This document shows, piece by piece, positions 10,963 to 22,454 of a DNA stretch of 64,000 bases. This stretch comes from Conchocele bisecta. Its lineage: Eukaryota > Mollusca > Bivalvia > Lucinida > Thyasiridae. The stretch spans positions 109,356,773-109,420,772 of the forward strand of contig CM055265.1 of NCBI GenBank assembly GCA_029237695.1, given 5' to 3'. Within the stretch, counting starts at the first letter, position 1; each line of letters begins with the position of its first letter. The position numbers and the translations under genes were made by a program. The notes under the pieces are model-generated. The model searched no databases and was not told the origin of the DNA. It saw only the letters and a list, made by a program, of their open reading frames with translations.

Positions 10963-11460
10963 TAGGCTTCCTCTACATAATAGCTAATCAGATCTGATTT
11001 ACACTTTAGTTGTTAATTGTGACACAATTTGTATATTTTCCATCTGAAAAAAAATATTATAAAAGTAATACGTATGGATCACGATTTGCCTGGTTTGGCC
11101 CTCAGGTACGTTTTCATCTTTCGCTCTTTCTGTTACCTGGGAGTTGAATTGGGTTATTGCCCATTATAGAAGTAGTAAGATTATTACTGATCCTACTGCT
11201 TTTGGGAGGGCCATGTGATTCTGGTGTGGCGAGGACCTGGCATCAGATCAGGATCATCCTGATTTCAGGGCTGAGTATATAGTTCTTTTATTGTAAATAT
11301 TCATTTCTGATTTTAGGATTTCCCCCCCATTTGTACATGTACTTGAACATGTACTTGTACAGGTAATATATGGGGATTTATTACTAAACCCATTGACCCG
11401 GCCTTAAATGACCGCATCTGTTGATAGGCCGTTAGACCCCAACAAACAAATAAATGATAT
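10963..11460 (+). repeat. SINE-like family G copy within a direct duplication, unit 1
   Basis: A unit starting GTAGGCTTCCTCTACA, with GATTTACACTTTAGTTG and then family G blocks (GATTTGCCTGGTTTGGCCC, GGACCTGGCATCAGATCAGG). It ends in GATAGGCCGTTAGACCCC and AACAAACAAATAAATG. The unit is repeated in direct orientation from 11459, so SINE and flank were duplicated together. Confidence 0.6.
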
Positions 11461-11925
11461 ATGTAGGCTTCCTCTACAGAATAGCTAATCAGAATCTGAT
11501 TTACACTTTAGTTGTTAATTGTGACCTAATTTGTATATTTTCCATCTGACTATTATAAAAGTAATACAAAACTTTACGTGGGTGGTGGTCGGGAGAACGA
11601 GACGACGTAAATTAACGGTAGTGGTTCCTCCATATAGGAATCACTATTTGCCTGGTTTGACCCTTCAGACATTTTTATCTTTGGCTCTTTTGTTACCTGG
11701 GAGTTGAATTGGGTTATTGCCCATTATAAAAGTAGTAAGAATTATTATTACTTATCCTACTGCTTTTGGGAGGGCCAAGTGATTCTGGTGTGGTGAGGAC
11801 CTGGCATCAGACCAGGATTATTCTGATTTCAGCGCTGAATATATAGTTTTGTTATTGTAAATATTCAGTTCTGATTTTGGGATTTCCCCCCCCCCCCCCC
11901 CCCCCCCATTTGTACATGTACGTGA
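11461..11925 (+). repeat. Direct duplication, unit 2, ending in poly-C
   Basis: Same order of blocks as 10963-11330, with small differences and an extra GTGGTGGTCGGGAGAACGAG head. Bases 11887-11907 are a poly-C run, a likely site of length error. Confidence 0.6.
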
Positions 11926-11954
11926 AAAAAATACATGTACTTTTTCTTTTTATA

Positions 11955-12333
11955 TGAAACGTGAATTTCGTCACTGATATCAGGGGCGATAACCGTGTTT
12001 CCATCAAAGGCTAATGGAAACTATATTCTGTCTGCTTAGTTTTGTTATGTGCACTATGATCGTACTTTATAATGTGTCAATACAAATATTTGTTCGGGTG
12101 ACACATTTAATTGGTATAAATAATTTAAAAATGTCATGTCTCATTTGCATATCAAAATAGCCTGATACCACCGCGAGTCACTATCAGTAAAATCAATATT
12201 ACTAAATGATTATATGTGTATAGTGGGCCTGCACTCGTAATTTTTAAAACTGGCGGAATACATGTACCGTAGTTACACAATTATACACTTATTTAATTCT
12301 TATAGGCAAACTGTTATGCCTACTAGATGGGAC
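11955..12333. mobile_element. Family T element, degenerate copy 2
   Basis: Blocks GATATCAGGGGCGATAAC, ATGATCGTACTTTATAA, TCATTTGCATATCAAAATAG and ACACTTATTTAATTC match the 4161-4931 element in reverse. The degenerate right end (ATGCCTACTAGATGGGAC) is the target of the hAT-type MITE at 12334. Confidence 0.6.
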
Positions 12334-12491
12334 CACAGGTTGAAGTACATTGTAACGGACCGAGGTCTATAAATACATTAAATACTCCTAAAAGCGTCCA
12401 TAAAAGAAAAAAGAAAAAATCTAAAAAAAGTTTTGTTACTCCCTCTATAACACACACATATATTTACCTCGGTCCGTTACTTTAACCTGTG
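12334..12491. mobile_element. hAT-type MITE, copy 2 (TSD GATGGGAC)
   Basis: A 158-bp element with ends CACAGGTTGAAG and TTTAACCTGTG and internal GGACCGAGGTCTATAAATAC. The 8-bp flank GATGGGAC is exact on both sides (12326-12333, 12492-12499). It is shorter than copy 1 and has a small insertion (TACATTG) after TTGAAG. Confidence 0.85.
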
Positions 12492-12499
12492 GATGGGAC

Positions 12500-13540
12500 C
12501 CCAACTTTAGCTGCTACATGTAATTTTCGAACCAGATCTCTTATTCACTATTCTGCAGAGGAAGACTATGAATGGAAACGTAACTCTGCTACGGACAGTA
12601 CGTACGGTTGTAGATTTCAAGAGTTACTGTTCACAACTATGAACAATGTGGCTTACTCGCTTACCACATTTATCCAAGTGTTGTGAGTTTGATGCCCGGG
12701 TGGGATGTGGTTCTCTAAGCACTGTTTCATTTGTTTTGGAAGTTGCGGAGTCATTTTGCTGAGTAATGGTTAATACTGGCAAGACATTCAATAAAAGGCT
12801 AACCATGTACATAATAGTGTTTGATTGTTGTTTCAGGGAAGCCGTCTACAGATCTTAGCCATCTGGATTATTCGTCGAGCCTCTTCAACTTCACCCTGCA
12901 GTCGAGGCAGACACCAGCAGGGCTATTGAGATAGTATATGGGCGGTCCCAGAAGAAGCAGATAAGGCGGAAATTGTTTCTCATTCTGCTGTTGAAGGACA
13001 AAGGCCACCAGAAGAATCGCTGCCCGAAGACACTACTCCACCTGGGCAACAAGTTGCCAAACACTCGCGAAATGGGAACTGATCCAGTTCCTGACCTACA
13101 CGAAGCAAAATATAGTGTCGCCATGACAGACTGTCATCATCTTAAGATCAGCGACATCTGAAAATATAACTCTCGAGGAAGAGCTTGAGAAAGACAAGTT
13201 CAGTTACAAAAAAATTAACCATTTAACCGGAGTACCATCCATGCCAGCGGCAGTGTTTGTGTGGTTCTTAACTCTGATTTCTGGTCTAATCATCTAATCC
13301 ACCTGTTGAAAGGATGTGTCGTGAAGACATGTTACTTCTTGTGTTGATGGAATTGAGAATGAATCTTATTCACACAAATCTGACTTGTGCAGTTTTAAGA
13401 TTTGTCAATATTTTTTAAATCGGTGACTCATTCTTGTGGTGGACAGAATGACACTTGTACATTTCTGATTATGTGACACTCGAAGGACTAGATATTGAAA
13501 TGGTCAGAAATATATTTACTATGCTTTTACACATATGTGG
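12500..13540 (+). other. No confident gene; possible decayed exon at about 12838-13160
   Basis: Bases 12838-13160 are richer in G+C than their surroundings and follow GATTGTTGTTTCAG, which resembles a splice acceptor. The forward frame from 12973 to 13161 is open but short, and other frames have protein-like pieces broken by stops. I recognise no domain. It could be a degraded exon or a transposase remnant, or it may be non-coding. The rest of the interval shows nothing recognisable. Confidence 0.2.
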
Positions 13541-13968
13541 CTGTGACCTCAGGTTGAAGTAACGGACCATGGCCTATAAATACATTAAATATACCTAAGA
13601 GCATCAATAAGTGAGAGAAAAATAAGCTAAACAAAATGTATTTACTCCATGTGTGATATATGGGAGTAAATAATTTGCTTAGTCTATTTTATTTCACTTA
13701 TTGATGTTTTTAGGTATATTTAATGTATTTATAGGTATTGGTCCGTTACTTTAACCGGTGGCTGTGACTGGAGAATGTGGTTTATTGGATTTGTGGCCAG
13801 TGTAGCTCCTGATCAAATAGTACACTCTTGTAGCCTGATAATGATGTGGCTTGTTAGAAGCATGATGGAGATTTCATTGATGCAATGGTGAACAGTGCAG
13901 ATCCTGTGCGGATATGTGTATCTACACTGGTCGCAAATCCCATAAGCCCCATTTCTCCAGTCACAGAC
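13540..13968. mobile_element. MITE Z, copy 1, split by a hAT-type MITE
   Basis: MITE Z is a 210-240 bp palindromic family. Its ends are GGCTGTGACTGGAGAAATGG and the complement, then GGGCTTATGGGATTTGTG and CCAGTGTAGCTCCTGATCA. The mid-part has AGCATGA, GAACAGTGCAGATCCTG and a GATGCACAGGCTGATCTG stem. Here the first eight bases (GCTGTGAC) are the target of the MITE at 13548-13760 and so appear twice. The right end, CCATTTCTCCAGTCACAG, is intact. Confidence 0.75.
13548..13760. mobile_element. hAT-type MITE, copy 3 (TSD GCTGTGAC)
   Basis: A 213-bp palindromic copy: CTCAGGTTGAAGTAACGGAC at the left, GTCCGTTACTTTAACCGGTG at the right. The exact 8-bp flanks (13540-13547, 13761-13768) are the first bases of MITE Z, so the insertion into an older element can be read base by base. 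Confidence 0.88.
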
Positions 13969-14429
13969 ACATATTTGAGCAAATTTAAAAATCCTACCGC
14001 CAACCTAGAGTGATTAGCATTTAAGGTATTGCATTCAATCTTTGATTCATAAATTTCTGTTTAATAACGTCCACAGTCTATAAAGTCTATATTTGGGGTT
14101 GGTTTCACATGGTTTTCAGTTATCTTCGCAATAAAGGATTTTACTTGAAACATCCAGAATAGACCAAAGACAAACTTTGTAGACTTTCGAAGGGAAACGA
14201 AAATTTACGAATTAATGATGTATTTTTGTGCTATTATCATGATTATAATTGAAATCAATGCCCAATGGTCAAACTTGTAACAAATTACATGTGTACAATA
14301 AATTTCGACTTCGAAATTTGACTTCGAATGAAATGGTGCAATTGGTTGATATTGGTGAATGGTCATTTGCAGTGCATGATGTGAGAAACAACATATTGAG
14401 GCATCATCTGTAACACAGTGCCTTCAATC

Positions 14430-15715
14430 ATGATTCATACCCAGGCATACAAAGTATGTCGAGGTGTATATAGTTTTTGTATTTTCGTCCATGCGTAAGA
14501 TTTGCGTTAAAGGTTTTTGGGTACCCATTATATCTGCAACCGTAAATCGCATCTTCATATACTTCTTTATCGTCATTCATATTTTTTATACTGTAGCACA
14601 CCGATGTGGCTTTCCTGCACAAGGTCAAATTACTTAAAGTTTTGAAATATTTGCATCAAACATGTCAAAGTTTTTAAGTACACAATGTCTCTGCAACCGC
14701 AAGTCGGGTTGACTTGAAACTTCGTATATATACTTCTTTATGAAGTTAGAAGATCAATATTTTCTTTCTATAGCCCTGGTGGGTGCATGTGATGGGTAAT
14801 TTAACAATCGCGATTCATCCTTACCGGAAATCCGACTGGAGACCTGGTTTGGCCCTCACATACGTCTTTGGCATTTTGTATGTGACAGTTGAATCTGGTT
14901 ATATCTCTTGTGTGAGTATTACGATTATTCGTAATCCTTTTTTAGGGAAAGGGGCCAAGTGACTTTGGTGTGGTATGGACCTGGCATCAGGTCAGGTTAT
15001 TTTAATTTCAGGGCTGACTATATTTTTTCTCGATGAAAATATTCCGTTCTGATTTTGGGATTTCCCCCCCCCCCCCAATGCAGCAGGTTAATACAGGATC
15101 GAACCCGTTTGCCCAGCCTTATATGACCTGAGCTGTTGATAGGCCGTTAAACACCAATAAACAAACAAACAACTTTGGCATTTGGTATCCGACAGTTATA
15201 TCCTGTGAGTATTAGACCATAGCTGTTGATAGGCCGTTAAACACCATTAAACAAACATTCTATAGCCCACTCATACGGCTTTCATGCACACGGTGAAGGT
15301 GAAATTACTTTGAAACTTGCGTTAAATGTTTTGAAATATATGCGTTAAAGTTTTAAGTAAACAATTTCTCTGCAACCGTAAGTCAGATTGAATTGAAACT
15401 TCATATATTTGTCTATCAACAATCAACATCCATATTTTCATTTTATAGCCCACGCATGTGACTTTCATGCCCAAGGTCAAGGTCAAATTGTGTTAAATGT
15501 TTTGAAATATTTGCATTAAAGTACACAATTTATCTGCAACCGTATGTTGGATCGACTGGAAATGTCACATACTTCTTTATCAACAGCCAATCATTCATTC
15601 TATCTCACCTAAGCGGCTTTCATGCCAAAGGTCAGGCCAAAATGAAAATTTTGTTGCGGCCGAGGGTATGTGTGAGACCCGACGCTCACTTGCTAGTCCT
15701 TAAAAGCAAGAATAA
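14430..15715 (+). repeat. Diverged family D tandem units with SINE insertions
   Basis: At least five units share TCTGCAACCGTAAGTC, GACTTGAAACTTC, CATATTTTC, GCGTTAAAG and CAAGGTCAAATTACTT at roughly 150-bp spacing, diverged from the arrays at 375-1225 and 54900-55700. Bases 14785-15175 are occupied by a SINE-like repeat ending in GGCCGTTAAACACCAATAAA and (CAAA)n, with a second copy of that tail at 15215-15256. A poly-C run lies at 15065-15077. Confidence 0.6.
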
Positions 15716-15849
15716 CATATCTTACCATACTGATTTCTTTTGTTTTTTTCGGATACATGTACTGATTTTGTGTCCCGAGCATAACTGGAATTCCTTTTTG
15801 TATATTTAAGTGTTCTCCCTTTGTTTTTTCACGCATTGATTTTGTATCT

Positions 15850-16145
15850 GGCACATGGCGATATTTCATTTTAAATTTGACCTAATATGGTCCTGATATA
15901 TATCAAATCGAAGGTATCGATGGAGACAATCAACTCTGGATAATTTTTTTTTGTCAAAATCGGATGATACATCATACAAGATGGCCGCCGACAGGTCATC
16001 CTTTAATTATAGATTTCGTCTTCTTCTCATGTACCGTTTGGCCGACGCTAGTCAGACTTCACAGTTGTGGTGCGTGGGTGAAGCATTTTCATATTTGTTA
16101 AAATGGAGGTTGTCGCATAATCCAAGATGGCCGTCGTAGAAAATT
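15850..16145 (+). repeat. Dispersed repeat (GATGGCCGCCG family), second copy
   Basis: Same block order as 5725-5960, ending ATCCAAGATGGCCGTCGTAG. The 62-residue forward frame from 15951 falls in this repeat and has no support as a protein. Confidence 0.45.
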
Positions 16146-16189
16146 TGGTAAAATTCTTAAAAAATCATATCAACCATGTTAATTTTACA

Positions 16190-16575
16190 TTATTATTATT
16201 TTTACATCAAGTCTTGAATTGCCACTTTGATATCAAGGGCGATAACATTGACTCTTTAAAATGTTAATGGAAACAACTATTTATTCTCTCTATTTAGCTT
16301 TTGATGTGCAATGATCGTATTTTGTAATAACAAGTCAATACAAATATTTATTCAGGTGACACATTTAGTTGATATAAAATAATTTAAAAATGACCTGCCT
16401 CATTTACAATCAAAATAGCACGATGATACAACCTATCAGTAAACCTAAGATTACTAAGTGAATATTTCTGTGTAGCGGGCACTCGTATTTTTTAAAACTG
16501 CTGGAATAGTTACACAATTATACTTATTTAATATTTAATTCCTATAAATAACACTTTGTGCCAAACAGATGGGAC
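16190..16575. mobile_element. Family T element, degenerate copy 3
   Basis: GATATCAAGGGCGATAAC, GTCAATACAAATATTTATTC, TCAGGTGACACATTTAG and CAATTATACTTATTTAAT line up with the copy at 11955-12330. The end near 16560 (TGTGCCAAACAGATGGGACC) is a degraded terminal repeat. Confidence 0.55.
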
Positions 16576-16579
16576 CTCA

Positions 16580-18120
16580 ATTCAAATCATGATTTGCAAC
16601 TTTGCTGAAGGATGTCTGGCACCCAGTCATTAAGTGCATAGGCACGACACCTGTCTTATCAGCTCATTCACAAACACCACATCATACAAAACACTTGTCA
16701 CATGGATTCACCAGTGGGTGTACAGTACAAAGTCCAGTGACATGGTGTGTAATTGCATCCCGTAACATTTGGTCAGGTGTGTATTTTTTTACTTTAACCT
16801 ACGTTTTCTGGGGGAAATAACTAACACCTGTATAATATATGTGAAAATCACTACAATGGAAGAAATTGAATGTATGTTCTCGCACCCCCTTCCAAACTCC
16901 ATTCACAATTCACACCCCCTCTGCATGAATCTGGCTACTCCACTGCAGTGCAAAGTCGCAGAACAATTGTTGACATACAGCCGTTTGAATGTGTACTTGT
17001 GTGCGTGTAATATTTCTCAGACTTTTTCAAGGCAATGATTTCTGTTTCGATGTAATGTATGACCTGTCGTGAATTTCACTCACAAGTTCATATTGGTGCT
17101 TGTAGGAGTATTTGATATTCACATTCTATAAAACCGTCTGGAGTTTCGACAATGAAATGGAGAAATGGCAAACATTTTCATGTGTCTGAATGTGGATTAT
17201 TTCTGGTACTCATATATTTGGCTTATAACGTCGTTCAAATTGTACTGCGTCAATGTTATCGAATTTAAGATTGCATATTTCATGACTTTCTTCAAAACGC
17301 CAGTTTTAGAAGTTGACGGTTTTAGGATTTTTATATCATGCACTGCAGTGCCGGTGATAAGTCGCTAGGTGGCGTTGCCAAGTCGGACTGTTGTACTGTG
17401 CACCGAAACAAACCGCCAGTGGACGCGTTACACTATGTTTGCAATGTAATCTCCCTGGGTAAGTTTATAGATCGCGGCTCAGTCAGCGTGCGACTAGATG
17501 CCGGTTTTTTTTGTTAGGGGAAAGTACTAAAATTGGGAAAATTGGGCCTGCGCAATATTTAAAATTGTTCCATGTCAATTAAAGGTGGTGCAGGATGTTG
17601 AATGTAATATCTTTATAATGGAAAGACAGAGTTTAATGAAACATAACGCAGTAAATGCTTAACAGGTTGCCAATTAGTAACACTCGCCGATAGGCAAGAG
17701 GTGGTATATCGTTAGTCCATGTACTGCGTACATGTACGTATGTACGTACGCTAGTAACACCTTTCATTTTTCAATAACTTGTGAACTGCTTCCACGATTT
17801 TGATATTATTTGACCATGATGTGTGTCTATGGATGGAGCATGAATTAGCATATGAGTAGACTCATATGACCCACGTTCGACCGCCCAAGGTCACGGAGTA
17901 CTTTTTTATTATCAAGGCTGCCAGCGAGGGGATTAGCTTCGTTTAATGATACCAGTGCGAGGGGATTAGCTTCATTTAATGATGCCAGTTCTTGCATTAT
18001 GGTATAGTTTGCTTTAATCTAACAATTTTCTGGTTTTGACGAAGAATTGGTTACCATGGATGTCAATAAAAATCTTAAGAACGTAAATGTAAGAAATAAA
18101 CGGTACTTGATTCTTCACGA
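16580..18120. other. No gene recognised
   Basis: Forward frames at 16602-17038 and 17165-17368 are short and without recognisable domains. Bases 17720-17755 are a TACGTACG-rich palindromic patch. Bases 17925-17985 contain GCGAGGGGATTAGCTTC twice. Nothing here supports a gene. Confidence 0.4.
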
Positions 18121-18156
18121 CAGTTATAGGTTATCGTAAAGAACTTTTAGAGCACC

Positions 18157-18240
18157 CATACCGGTACGTCACTTCTATGGTGTGATACATATCATCGAAC
18201 CGGTATGTCACTTCTATGGTGTGATACATATCATCGGAAT
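18157..18240 (+). repeat. Tandem duplication, two 43-bp units
   Basis: The block GTCACTTCTATGGTGTGATA with CATATCATCG occurs twice in direct order with about 43 bp spacing. It explains a repeated peptide in a reverse-strand frame (18131-18499), which I do not regard as a gene. Confidence 0.7.
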
Positions 18241-18679
18241 CCGTCGGTTTGCTTGGAAAAGTTTCAAGAAAATTTACTGTAAAAATGACATCACAGAATA
18301 CGTCACGTCGGAAAAGCAGGTTCGGAAACCACTGATCCCATACCCTGATATCTATAACTTTACATGCTACTTGCAAACATGTAGTTGGCCTCAATAATAA
18401 TAACATACACTCAAAGAGTTCATTTATAACATGATCATTCATGTTATAATTGTTCTTGTTAAAATTGCGGTCATCACTTAATCCAAGATGACCCGCCATA
18501 GAAAATTAGGTTAAATGTTTTTTTTTAATCTTCTCACGCCCGACTGATTTCAACGAAATTTGATCGGAATGATTGATAGTTAATAATGCTCTTTCAGATT
18601 TGTTAAAATGATTACTCCGGGATCAAAACTGAGTGGGGCCCGGGGGTCAAGTGACCAAAATATGGTCGTGTTATATGTT

Positions 18680-19132
18680 GCTGTGACTGGAGAAATGGGG
18701 CTTATGGGATTTGTGACCAATGTAGCTCCTGATCAAACAACACACTCGTGTAGCTTGACAACTATCTATATTGCTTGTTAGAAGCATGAAATGTCTTTCC
18801 ATGATGGAATGGTGAACAGTGCAGGGGGCCGTTTCACTAAACTTCGTAAGGCTAAAATGTTCGTAAGTGCAAACTTGTGATAGTCTGTAAATATCACATT
18901 AACAATGTTTTCTTGCAAACAATTATTGGATTTACATTTATTGAGCATAGGCTGCATATGCAGCCTATGCTCAATAAATGTAAATCCATAAGTTGAAATT
19001 TACAGACGATCTTAAATTTGCACTTACGAACATTTTAGTCGTACGAAGTTTAGTGAAACGGCCCCCAGATCCTGATTAGCCTGTGCAGTTGCGCAGGCTG
19101 ATCTGAATCGACACTAGTTAGAAAACCCATAA
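18680..19132. mobile_element. MITE Z, copy 2, split by a Harbinger-type MITE
   Basis: The left end GCTGTGACTGGAGAAATGG is intact. The element continues to GTGAACAGTGCAG, is interrupted at 18825-19065, and resumes AGATCCTGATTAGCCTGTGC. The right end stops at AAAACCCATAAG, where a family G SINE-like repeat begins. Confidence 0.75.
18825..19065. mobile_element. PIF/Harbinger-type MITE (TSD CAG)
   Basis: A 241-bp palindrome. Ends are GGGGCCGTTTCACTAAACTT and its complement, arms continue with ACATTTTAG-type and CGTAAGTGCAAA blocks, and the centre is a perfect palindrome around GGCTGCATATGCAGCC. CAG flanks both ends (18822-18824, 19066-19068). A 3-bp duplication and a GGGGCCGTTTCA end are typical of PIF/Harbinger elements. 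The empty site is known from other MITE Z copies (GTGCAGATCC). Confidence 0.85.
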
Positions 19133-19285
19133 GTGAGTGGTGGTCGGGCGAACGAGACGGCGTAAATTGACGGTAGTGGTTCCTCCATAGGAATCACTAT
19201 TTGCCTGGTTTGGCCCTCCGGTACGTTTTTATCTTTGGCTCTTTTGTTACCTGGGAGTTGAATTGGGTTATTGCCCATTATAACT
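19133..19285 (+). mobile_element. SINE-like family G, truncated copy
   Basis: Begins GTGAGTGGTGGTCGGGCG, with TTTGCCTGGTTTGGCCCTC and GAGTTGAATTGGGTTATTGC as in 4241-4502. It ends after CCCATTATAA without the 3' half or A-rich tail. Confidence 0.6.
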
Positions 19286-19378
19286 ATTGATATATATTTT
19301 CATATCTCAGATGAAAATCAAACTAATATGTTCATATCTAGCTTAGTTCCAAGATATGGTCCACCACAGTATAGATAT

Positions 19379-21237
19379 AGAGAATAGTAGGTTAGTGCCG
19401 TGAATGGGAAAACATATCTGGCGAGGCTTAGGAAACTGGATGGGCGAGGCTTTGCCGAGCCCATCTTGTTTCCGTGCCGAGCAGGATATTTTTTCCCATT
19501 CACGGCACTAACCTACTATTCTATTTATCCCATCAACATTCTAAAACAGCATTTAAATCAACTTAATTTAGTTAATTTAGCATTCAAAGGCGAGATCAGT
19601 TATAACCGAATTACATCAAACGCTCCCTGGCGCTCAGAACATAGTTCGATAAAGTTTGGTTGTAAACTCCCTTAATCAACAGTCATGACAGTCAATTGAT
19701 CAATAATTGTTTTAGACTTTAGGAACTTTACTCATCGAAATATTTACAGAATATCCTTATACTTGGTACAACGATTTTGTTTCTATTCTTTTCATGCAAT
19801 TGAACAACGATATTTTGAAGGAAAAATGCTTTCCATGGTGACAGATTTTGGCAAACTATATATTGTGCCATAGTTATATGATAGTAACAGCTCTACATGG
19901 ATATGAACAAAGATAGTATAGTGCACATATGGTTTGTCAGATAAATTTGGTATTTGCAGTATTGATACTCACCCACTATATCTCAAAAAAGTTTATTTGA
20001 AATAGTTAAAATGTTTGAAAATCAAGACATAATGTTAATATTGTTACTATGGTAACAATTTGTGCTTTTCAAAAGTATAGTAGCAATACGTGTGTGTCAT
20101 TTGTATCTATTAAAGTTTATCATAATTTACTGACGTCTTAAAACGTCACAATAGGTATCAAAAACACTTTTTCAAAATCGTTGCCATGGTAACCGATTTT
20201 GTAAAAAAATGGAGCATTTGCAGGGAATTTCAACATGGTAAATGAATGTAGTTGCATTATAATGTTATTATATACCTATTTGTGTTAATTGGTAATGAAA
20301 TTCATTGGAAATGAGATGAACATTGCAAATAATAACACTTTTGGGTAAAAAAACATGTTTTTGTTGACTTATTTTACATTCCATAAACAATTATTTTCAG
20401 CAAAATTTGACAAAATATAAGAACAATGTGTATAACGTGATATTTTATTCAATAAAATGCATGGTTTTACACATATTTCTTCATTTATTTCCAAAATAGG
20501 TCATTAATAATGTGAAAGAAAACATGATTTTAGCCGATTTCGGTGCCATTTGCTCCCATTCAAATACATGCCACATGGTGGAAAAATTACAAAATTTGCC
20601 AAAAAATGGGTTAGAAAAAGTGCGATAACTTTAGAACCTCTGGCGCTGGACCGATTTTAATGATCTATATCTCATGGTAAACGTCTCACCAAGTCCCAGA
20701 ATTCTGCAAGAAAATTAAATAGGTAACTTATACATTACAAAATTACCTGAACCCCCTACAATCTGTCCAGAATAAGAATCAACAACACAAATAACACTTT
20801 TGCTCGTTTATTTCCTTACCTGACTGGAATCAGTGGGAGCAGCCATTTTTATTTTAAATGACGTAGTAGACTTGTTGACGTACTTATACTTATGACGTCA
20901 GTCGTGTCTGAATGACGCACGGAGCTAAAGAGCAAACTCAATTGGATTGGAAATTGAGGGTCGTAATGGAAATTGATTTGGCATCCAGAAAATGGCATGA
21001 ACTTAATTTTAACAATTCTATTTTCCGGCTATATCGTTTTTATTTCATTTAACCCTCACACTGTAAACAGTTCCATTTCCATCCGACTATTCAGTCTACT
21101 CAAGAAATATACTGGCAAAAGTAGTCACCAACACGAATGACGCGTATGAATTGTGACGAGGTCTTATTGACAGGATATCAAATATGTTTCACGGCACCGT
21201 GTTTCACGGCACATAGGAACTGCGTTGACGGGATAAA
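19379..21237 (+). mobile_element. Hairpin-ended element (family F), long copy 1
   Basis: The left side is a palindrome of about 140 bp: AATAGTAGGTTAGTGCCGTG at 19383 with its complement ending at 19520. Next comes TTATCCCATCAAC (19525-19537), matching inversely the right end GTTGACGGGATAAA (21224-21237). Just inside the right end sit two head-to-tail copies of TTTCACGGCAC. GTGCCGTGAA therefore occurs at both ends. The interior of about 1.6 kb is non-coding; its short frames have no transposase signature. Shorter copies at 23868-24133 and 24296-25473 keep the same two ends, which defines the family. Confidence 0.72.
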
Positions 21238-21827
21238 ATACTACCTGCTATTGATGAATATTGGCGTCCATCTTGGATTCATATGGATTTGATAGTTTCC
21301 ATGCATGTTTAAAATTAATACAAATCAGACAAGGTTTTTCTGCGTCCGTCCGATCAAGATCCAAGTGCCTATTTGTTTTCATTCATCAAATATGTACACA
21401 TTTCAGGCTTAACTATTGATGCTTGGCGGCCATCTTGACTATGTTGATTCTCTCAACGATAGAGACGTCCCAACAAACCGAATCGCTTTGCATATGGATC
21501 ATAAAACAATAATCATCAATAAAACATACTTTATCGGATTGTTCTGTAATGTTATGCAAGTACATATTGTATTATACAAATAGTGTGAGTTGTGCACTCA
21601 TTTGACCCATGTGCACTCGATGACCCCAACAATAACCTTGTCCCACCTGATTTGATTGACCGACACCGGATTCGTGTTCAGGATGATATAATGTATTGAT
21701 TTAAAGTAGTCGTTGATTTTGCTCTCTCGGGTTGAACAGAATTCATTTTTATGGGTGTTTGCCCCCCTACTATAATAGCAGCACAGGAAAATTGAACGAA
21801 ATTATTACGCCAAATGAGTTTTTATGA
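21238..21827. other. No gene recognised
   Basis: CATCTTGGATTCATATGG and GGCGGCCATCTTGAC appear about 150 bp apart in related contexts and may be repeat debris. No coding region is visible. Confidence 0.4.
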
Positions 21828-22454
21828 AACGAATATAATGAACAATTCTTTCATTTTCAAAATTCAAATGTTTCACCAGAACGGGTAAACGCAGACAGTG
21901 GTACTAACAGCTATGGGTATGCACTAATTACATTTTATAAATATAACAATTTATTTATTTTAATTGGGCGGACAGGTAAAGATAAACAATATGGGATGAA
22001 AACGTGTAGAGATGCAAGTACAGTCGACTATTTCATAACTTCACCAAGTTTATTCGCTTGCATAAATGATTTTTGTGTCAGTGAGTTCTGTAGTATGTTT
22101 TCAGATGGACATATCCCTTTTAGGGTTAATATAGGTATAACAGGGGTAAACGAAACAAAGAAACAAATAGAAACAGAGCACACACATTGTTTATGGAATG
22201 AAAATAAATCCGCAGAATATGTAGACCATTCCGATGAACATAAATTACATCAAATAAATCAAGCATTATACCTATTAACAGATAACGCAACACAGTCTGA
22301 TATTGATGATATAGTAACTGACATATGTGTATTGTTTACAGCATGTGCGAAAGATACATTTGGGATAAATATAGCATCACAACAGCGCAGTGGGAAAATC
22401 AATAATTCTTGGTTTGGCAATAATTGTCGAAAAGCCAGACGCAATTTTCATAGA
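21828..22454 (+). pseudogene. LINE endonuclease C-terminal fragment
   Basis: A frame open for about 209 codons between stops, without an obvious start. It reads as the C-terminal half of an APE-like LINE endonuclease. Visible signatures are an LFILIGRTGKDK block (the NGR-G-D-K region), STVDYFITS (for S-x-hDYhh-S), and FSDGHIPF at about 22106-22130, where active enzymes have SDH. It ends with a basic region containing SWFGNNCRKARRNFHR, like the linker before reverse transcriptase in CR1/Jockey/I-type elements. The N-terminal catalytic half and all of RT are missing. The extra glycine in the SDH motif would by itself probably inactivate it. Clade is not resolved. Confidence 0.7.

Noticed and set aside
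18131..18499. 122-residue reverse frame with a repeated DDMYHTIEVTYR peptide
   Set aside because: The repeat is a 43-bp DNA duplication; no domain, no upstream promoter evidence.
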